From the NCBI GenBank assembly GCA_023614405.1, contig CM042689.1, positions 279,441,533-279,505,532 on the forward strand: 64,000 bases of DNA. The letters are read 5' to 3'. This document shows, in pieces, positions 57,912 to 64,000 of this stretch. Within the stretch, counting starts at the first letter, position 1, and every line of letters begins with the position of its first letter. Made by a program: the position numbers and the translations under genes. The notes below the pieces were generated by a model that saw nothing but the letters and a program-made list of their open reading frames with translations, was not told the origin of the DNA and did no database searches. This stretch comes from Avena insularis (lineage: Eukaryota; Streptophyta; Magnoliopsida; Poales; Poaceae).

Positions 57912-58278
57912 TGTCTTCTTCCCACAACTCATCGGAAGACTCGCTGGAGAGCACAACCCGCTCGCGTTCCCTGCAACCTACTTGCTATGGAGGGGCGAGG
58001 TTGAGGGGCAGTGCTCGGAGTCAGCCGCCATGGGATTCTTAGGTCACCTAATCGAGAAGGAGGCCAGGCTGCAGCACGAGGCTCTCTACAACAAGGCCAT
58101 GAGGTTGTACGCCGTGCTCGCATCCCCGGAGGAGAGGGCGTGCATGGCGGAACTAATCGGGTGGCGGCCGGTGCTCGACCCCAACGTGTCCATGGAAGAG
58201 CAGGTCCAAAGACTGCAAGAGCGCATGAACAGGGACGTCTGGCATCTTTCACCGCCATCGCCCCCACCAGCTCTGTGA
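57912..58278 (+). CDS. small plus-strand gene of element F, function unknown
   Basis: Two overlapping frames: 57912-58029 encodes MSSSHNSSEDSLESTTRSRS and continues to a TAG. 57982-58278 encodes 98 residues with MGFLGHLIEKEARLQHEALY, LYAVLASPEERACMAELIGW and EEQVQRLQERMNRDV, ending PPSPPPAL and TGA. The second frame is strongly helical and amphipathic. A one-base shift near 57985-58020 would join a Ser-rich N-terminus to the helical part. TATA-like sequence upstream and high GC against AT-rich surroundings support a real gene. I recognise no family. It is adjacent to the right subterminal repeats. Confidence 0.45.
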
Positions 58279-58465
58279 AGGAATTTGCAATGATGAATTC
58301 CATTATTGTTTTGCTGTTTAAGGGCTATATGCACATGTGCATTTTCAATGATGTATGCCACTGTCTATCTAGTAGATTTTATAGTATTCTACCTATGCCA
58401 CTGGTATGTGTTTAGTTGGGAAAAGCAAGAGGAAAATGTACTAGAAATTCTGAACATATTCTGAG

Positions 58466-58862
58466 TCTTCTGTGGCACATATCTATATATGCGCCATAGA
58501 AGCTTGGTCATAGGTGGCCAGACTATGGGGCTCACATTCTTGTTCTGTGGCGCATATGGCGATATGCGCCATAGAAGATTGGTCAGAGCACGGCCAAAGC
58601 CCGTCTGCTGTGGGTACCACTTGATGATTATGTGGCACATGTGTCTATATGCGCCAGATAAGTGAAAAAGTCTGTGGCGCATTTGGTTAAATGCGCCACA
58701 GATGTTTCATAGACCAAGGCCTGGTGATGGGTCCCACCTCACTTCTGTGGCACATTTCCCATTTCCATGCTCCACGGAAGTTTTAGGGTTCTGTGGCGCA
58801 TTGGGACAGATGCGCCACTGGACATCTTTTGTGGAGCATGGTCAGAACCATGCGCCACAAAA
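58466..58862. repeat. right subterminal repeats of element F
   Basis: At least ten copies of GTGGC(G/A)CAT and ATGCGCCA(C/T)A in about 400 bp, usually as facing pairs (for example 58550-58572 and 58674-58699). Same motif as 45355-45562. Confidence 0.88.
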
Positions 58863-58896
58863 GGTCTGTCTATCTATAGCTAGTTTCCTAGTAGTG

Positions 58897-60150
58897 TAAG
58901 TGTGAAACTATTGGCTTGTGGCATTCTGAATCATATTATTCGAACTTTTTGAATAGAAAAAACATCACCGTCGTTGCTAGGGAAAATTGAATGTATTTTT
59001 TGCTAATTGTTGGGAACTCCCACAAGCAACAAGGATTACTATGCCAAGATGCACCCATCTACAAAACCAATGTATGAACTCTATATATCAGATCATAAAC
59101 TATGATGTCCATATGGCCTTGATGACCTTGGTCGTTCGGTTGAACCCAATAATGTCCATACACATGGTAGAACAATATTATGAAACCGTTTTCCAAAACT
59201 TGTCTAATACCATGGTTACCTTTTACATGCACGTTTAGTGCACACGAGATGATAGGACATCATGCGTAAATCTTTTGATTTTTCTTTATTTCATGTCATC
59301 ATTTTCAAAACGGATTCAAATTTGTAAAGATGAAAATCATAGTACAAAGTCGGACCAGTCGTCAAAACACTTAATGGTTTTTGATATAAATATTTAGTGC
59401 CCCATGGGTACCTCAAAAATCTTTTTTTTTCATTACACTAACTTTCAACACAACCTACAATTTACTTGTAGTTCAAATTTGATCTAATTCCAGTACATCA
59501 ACGTAAGTCATTCAAGTGGGAAGAGTTAGCTATGAGGAAGTTTGAAAACTCGAAAAACATGGGGATAATAAGTACAACATGTCAGTCCACTATATAGGTC
59601 TGAAAACTTGTTTTGGGGCATTCAGATCCAATATTCTTCGGACTTCCTTTTACGGAAAAAATCTCATCATCACTCGAAAAATTGAGATAGTTATTTCCTG
59701 ATATTGTAAGGTTCCCAACCTTTAATAAGGTAGAGATCCCTGTGTTTACCATGCTAGTCCCTGGATCAATAGCTAGCATCCACAGTTAAGATGTAATATC
59801 AAGAAACAAAGGTCATAATACAACTTTATAACCAGGAATAAAATAATATATTACATCTTACATAGCTCACTTGGCTATCTCATTACAATGCAGCAGAATA
59901 AAACAGTAGCATGGGGTCCTTCATCTTCAAAGTGCCACAGGCAAACATGTTGGTTGTAGACTTGTAATCCTAATCCACACACTTCACTAACATCAAACAA
60001 ACCTGCAACATAATAAGTTACAGCCACAAGGGTCAATACATTTGAATTGTATTGGCAAGTGATACTATGGTAGTATAGTAGAGTCTATCATCTATATGCA
60101 TTTGGCTAACTGGAGCTTAGGCTTGCTTTGCTCAAAATAGATTTTCCTTA
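58897..60150. repeat. diverged repeats (right block) and unassigned sequence before element C
   Basis: 58897-59710 continues the repeat family of 42443-45329: 'ggcttgtggcatt' (58910), 'atgccaagatgcacccatct' (59040), 'gatgaccttggtcgttcgg' (59119), 'ggaagagttag' (59518) and 'gaaaaattgagatagttatttcctgat' (59673, compare 42804). 59710-60150 is a different AT-rich sequence with no gene or element end that I can identify. Confidence 0.5.
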
Positions 60151-60637
60151 TGATGGGGATATTCCTATCGGGGTATACCCAGCAGGACGTTTCCGACTGG
60201 CCCAGGAACTGGCGAGTGGGCCTGCAGGACGGCAACTGGATCAAGACCTGGCGTGGATTCAAGCGACTGGAAGCTGAAGGCCCAGGAGAGTAGATAGGCC
60301 CAGTCGGATTAGGTTAAACGATTGCCGAAACCTTAACTGATTCGGTTGAGATATGTAAACCCTAGGGGGTGAGTCTATATAAACCTCCCTAGAGGGCGTG
60401 TAGAGGATACGTTCCATCATCCACCCAAGCGACTCGCGCCTTCAGCCGAGGCTCGCCCCATTGTACTTCCATCATAATACAATCTAGCAGGAATAGGTCT
60501 TTACCCTCCGGGGGGCCGAACCTGGGTAAAACCCTGTGTCTCTGCCCTCATCTCGCACCGCAGATGGCTGGCGCCCTTGCCCCATGTTCTACTACTCGCT
60601 GTCAATTGCGGCATCTGCCGTGGTCATTCCCACGATA
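60151..60637 (+). repeat. 5' LTR of element C
   Basis: 487 bp starting TGATGGGGATATTCCTATCG and ending CACGATA, where the expected final CA has become TA. The TATA box TATATAAA is at 60377-60384. It matches both LTRs of element B, with more differences than those two have from each other. Confidence 0.9.
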
Positions 60638-60638
60638 G

Positions 60639-60655
60639 TGGCGCCCACCGTGGGG
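60639..60655 (+). promoter_or_regulatory. primer binding site of element C
   Basis: TGGCGCCCACCGTGGGG, one base after the LTR, identical to element B except for one base. CCCAC and GTGGG flank a single C and could form a small hairpin. Confidence 0.75.
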
Positions 60656-60727
60656 CCTAGCCGGTCTGGCCGGTGTTCTGCGGAGAGATCCAATCTGCCC
60701 ATCAACGAGTCGGTCGCCACCGGCCGC

Positions 60728-62791
60728 ATGATAGCGATCGGCGAGATGCTCCAGATCTTGTCGAGCAGCTACGTCCTGGCGGCGCGACCCGTCACGCATA
60801 GCATGATCTTGCCACTCGGCACGATCAGCCTCTTCGTCGGCCTCACCGACGTCATCGTCTCGGAGGATTCGGCTCGCATCTGCGAGTCGCCGCCACGCGA
60901 CCGGCTCTCCGAGAGCCAGGTCCGCACGATCCACCGCCTTGCCTCCGAGTACGACTCATCCCACAGTGATGTGGTTGAAACCACCGCGGCCGCGGAAGAC
61001 GCGGCCCTCAATGACGATGCCGACTCGGCGACCCCGGCATCACTCGCCGGATCCATCATCGCTGCTTCGCCCGCGGGCTCCATCACCCAGGTCTCCAACA
61101 TTGGAGACTTCGAGGATCCTTCCATCCTTGGGATCTTTGACTTCGACTCTGGGTCGGAAAACTCCGCCGATCTCCACGATGGGACCGGTCGCCACGCCGC
61201 GACCTACATGGCAACCGGCGCCGACCCACCGGAGGATCCCTTCTCCATCCCGATCCCTCCCAACGCAACGGCAACGGAGGTCGAGGTACTCCGCCTGAAG
61301 CTGGCGGAAGCATTCCGCAAGGAGCAAGCCGAGCGCGAAAAATTTCCCCTCAAGCAGGTGACGGCGCAGGAGCTGTCGCGCTACCACCAGCAACGAATCA
61401 GGTCGCGCTTGAACCCCACCGTACAGGGGCGCGCCCTGAACTTCGACGACGAGAACGACCCGGCCCGCGTGGCCGAGCACGCGATCTACGAGAACGCCCA
61501 CCAGGAGGAAGCGCCCGGCCCCCACAAGGGTCGACGGCGATTGGCGCCCCAGCTCCACCCAACCGCGCACCCCCTAGGGACCAGCCGCGGATCGTGGTCT
61601 CCTCATGGGAGAGAGACGCGAACGGCCTACCACTGTTCTCCACCCCGATGGACAACCTCGTGGCGGGCTAAGCAGCGGCCGACAACATCACGGCCACCGG
61701 CGACGGCGCCCTACAGATCCAGTACGTCAAGGCCTTGCTCGCAAAGGTGGTCGAGCAACAAAATGCAAGCGTCGACTCTCAGGGTCGGATGTACTCGCGT
61801 TCATCGGGCAGCAGAGCAGCCTTAAGCGGCCGCCCATTGGCGTAAAACACACTCAACTGCCCGCCACCCGAACCACTGCAGCTCCAACACCGACCCGCAA
61901 ACGCGGCACTCTCCAACAACGACCCCAGGCCGGCGACCAACTTCGTCGCCGCCAACGGTCAGCCCGTCGACGCCCGCACCCACATCATCAACAACCAGAG
62001 CTGGCATGCATGCCAGCCCGACGACCTGCGACATACCCTAACCAACCGCCGCGACGGCGAGCCGATGGGGTCGCCTTCGACTCGGTTGCCGGACCAATGA
62101 TCCGAGGCGAAAGATACCCGGCGAACATCAAAGCGCCGAAGGAAATAAAGAAGTACGACCCCACGTACGATCCCTCCGTGTGGCTGGACACCTACCTCAT
62201 GGCAATGGGGATCGCGGCCACACCGATCTACTCGCCGCCCGCTACCTCCCCCTGATGATGGAGGGGGCATGCAGGCAGTGGATCAACACTCTCCCCACGG
62301 ACAGCATCGACCCCTGGGAGGAGATGCGCGACGCCTTCGTCAGGCACTTCGAGGGTTCATACACCCGCACCACCACCATCGAGGACATGGAACGATGCGT
62401 CCAGGGACCTCGCGAGTCGACCCGCAGCTGGGTGCAACGGTGGCAAGAACTATGGTATAACGCGGTCGGTATCCACCAAGACACCGCAATCCACTGCTTC
62501 AAAACCTCGTGCCGCTACGAGCCCCTGGTCGCCAAGCTCAAACGAGCATACCGCACACTCGACAACATACCGGACCTCCTTGAGATCGCCAAAAGGTACG
62601 CAGAGGAAGACCGAAACCAAGAAACCGACGACGAGTCGGGAGGACAACGCTGCACGAACGGCAACGACAACGGACGACGATCCAATCTACGCTACAACAA
62701 CACTCGCCTTTACCGGCAAGCGCCCGCGATGGCCAGGCGAGTCGACTTGCCGCTAACTTCACGCAGCGCGAGCCCAAAACTTCGCCGCTGA
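60728..62791 (+). pseudogene. gag: gag of element C
   Basis: The ATG at 60728 (MIAIGEMLQILSSS) was chosen as the first after the primer site; the frame itself is open back into the LTR. It is open to about 61430, with an acidic middle (FEDPSILGIFDFDSGSE) and Glu/Lys-rich helix (AEAFRKEQAEREKF). After a frameshift near 61430-61600 and stops near 61668 and 61845, the Gag domain returns at 62200-62640: MMEGACRQWINTLPTDSIDP, FVRHFEGSYTRTTTIEDMER, SWVQRWQELWYNAVGIHQDT and DNIPDLLEIAKRYAEED. The role is particle formation. Confidence 0.87.
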
Positions 62792-62822
62792 CGAGAACGC
62801 GCACGACGGCGGCAACTACAAG

Positions 62823-63835
62823 GTGAAACCAAGGTTCGACCCCGCGGCCCTCCTTAACCAACCTTGTGCATTTCACAGTAGGGAAGGAAAGCCCACCACA
62901 CACATGACCACCGACTGCCACTCTCTCAAGGAGATCGAGAAGGCACAGCGAGCGCGGGAAGACCCCGACAACAACCCGCCAAACGGCGGAAAATTTGGCA
63001 GCGTGGCCGACTCGCTCCACACCTTCACAGGCTTCAACACGAAGCGCGAGAAGAAGGTCATCGCCCGCGCCATCGCCGTCAACATGGTGGCTCAGGTGGA
63101 CATTCCCCAGTTCCTCAACTGGTCGGAGCAACCAATCACGTGGAGCCGCCAGGACCACTCGCCAGGCATCGAGTACCCAGGCCGGGTCGCCCTGGTAGTC
63201 AAGCCCAAAGTGGGAGACTACTGGCTCCCCAAGACATTGATGGACGGCGCCAGCTCCATCAACATCCTGTACCTGGACACCTTCAGGTGACATCGGCTAC
63301 CGCAGTCGATGGTCGAAACGACCTACACCACGTTCCACGGCATCGTCCCCGGTCGGAAGGTGTACCCGATCGGCAAGGTCACACTGACAGTCACCTTTGG
63401 CACACCGGCAAACTTCCGCACCGAGCGGATCGTCTTCGAGCTGGTGCCCTTCGAGAGCCTCTACCACTGCGTCCTGGGGCGCCAGGCGTTCGCCAAGTTC
63501 ATGGCAGCGCCCCACTACACGTACAATGCGATGAAGCTCCCCGGACCGCGTGGCGTCATCACCATCCACGGCGACCCCGACATGGCCGACGAGTGCAAGG
63601 CCAAAGGAGCCAAACTCGCCGACGCCGTCATCGCGGCAGAGGCCAACCATGCCGACGAGCTTGCCAAATACGCGAGCGGGGTCAACAACGACGACCCCAC
63701 TATACTCAAGAAGCCCAACTCGGAGGGCGGCAACACCTCAGCCTTCGAGGCAACGACACATACCCGCACTGTCGAGCTGTTCCCAGGCGACTTCAGCCAG
63801 ACGGTGACGATCAGGACGGACATGAGCCTAGCATA
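62823..63835 (+). pseudogene. pol: protease region of element C
   Basis: Reads FDPAALLNQPCAFHSREGK, GFNTKREKKVIARAIAVN and the active-site segment LMDGASSINILYLDTF (about 63237-63285), interrupted by TGA at 63288. It then continues in the same frame with MVETTYTTFHGIVPGRKVY, VTFGTPANFRTERIVFELVP and YHCVLGRQAFAKFMA to TAG at 63834. Only these few stops separate it from an open frame; it is better kept than in element B. Confidence 0.85.
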
Positions 63836-63836
63836 G

Positions 63837-64000
63837 GAAGGCGCGCTCATCGAGTTCCTCCGTGAGAACAAGGACATCTTCGCATGGAAGCCCTCTGACA
63901 TGCCTGGTGTCCCTAGGGAACTAGCTGAGCACAAACTCAACACCGACCCCAAAGTGCGACCTGTCAAGCAGTCGCTGCGGCCCTTCAATGAAGAACACCG
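63837..64000 (+). pseudogene. pol: start of reverse transcriptase of element C, cut by the window end
   Basis: After the stop at 63834, the same frame carries GALIEFLRENKDIFAWKPSD, MPGVPRELAEHKLNTDPKV and VKQSLRPFNEE, the N-terminal part of Tat-type RT, matching 34030-33890 of element B. The palm domain lies outside the window. Confidence 0.85.

Larger units (their letters stand above)
45330..58896 (-). mobile_element. Element F: CACTA (En/Spm) transposon with transposase genes
   Basis: 13.57 kb with terminal CACTACTAGGAAAAC at 45330 and its inverse, ending CCTAGTAGTG, at 58896. Flanking triplets are TAT and TAA, an imperfect 3-bp duplication. Subterminal repeats of the type (T)GTGGCGCAT / ATGCGCCAC(A) are dense at both ends. 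It carries a TNP2-like transposase (53671-57122), a second En/Spm gene with a Ulp1-like tail (47687-51387), a small RNase-H1-N-like gene near the left end and a small plus-strand gene near the right end. This set fits autonomous Triticeae CACTA families. All genes carry some breaks. A LINE fragment is nested at about 46266-47480. Confidence 0.92.
60151..64000 (+). mobile_element. Element C: Ty3/gypsy retrotransposon of the same family as B, 5' part
   Basis: The 5' LTR (60151-60637), primer site, gag, protease and the first residues of RT lie on the plus strand; the rest is beyond the window. Gag and protease resemble those of element B closely throughout (for example SQVRTIHRLASEYDS and DNIPDLLEIAKRYAEED). 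The target duplication cannot be checked. The base before the LTR is preceded by 'tcctta'. Confidence 0.93.

Overview
The window looks like intergenic DNA from a large-genome grass, most likely Triticeae (wheat, Aegilops, barley or rye). This rests on family resemblance read by eye: long Ty1/copia LTRs with an initiator-Met primer site, Ty3/gypsy elements of Tat type carrying genes antisense to pol, CACTA transposons beginning CACTACTAGG or CACTACAAG, and a Stowaway MITE. I see no intact host gene. The only recognisable host-type gene is a damaged histone H2A copy.

Layout. 1-1686: two Ty1/copia LTR pieces on the minus strand. 2321-42437: an old Ty3/gypsy element (called A, minus strand) split by two insertions. 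The first, 9468-24749 (D), is a DNA transposon without a transposase, with CACTA-like ends and a TTT target duplication. D is itself interrupted by a Ty1/copia element (E, 11456-19819, target duplication CTAAA). The second, 25383-37745 (B), is a further Ty3/gypsy element. With insertions removed, A is about 12.5 kb. A and B both carry spliced genes on the strand opposite to gag-pol, between pol and the 3' LTR.

42443-60150: AT-rich DNA built from diverged repeats of one family, holding a 169-bp Stowaway MITE and the H2A pseudogene. It is interrupted by an autonomous-type CACTA transposon (F, 45330-58896), which carries a TNP2-type transposase, a second En/Spm-type gene with a Ulp1-like tail, a small RNase-H1-N-terminal-like gene, a small plus-strand gene and a nested LINE fragment. 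60151-64000: the 5' LTR, primer site, gag, protease and start of reverse transcriptase of a third Ty3/gypsy element (C, plus strand) of the same family as B, running off the window.

All transposon genes contain stops or frameshifts, so none is likely to encode a full working set as written. Relative order, from nesting and rough LTR identity: A is oldest, D and B inserted into A later, and E into D last. Coordinates of element ends were read from TG..CA or TIR boundaries and target duplications. Coding limits inside decayed genes are approximate.
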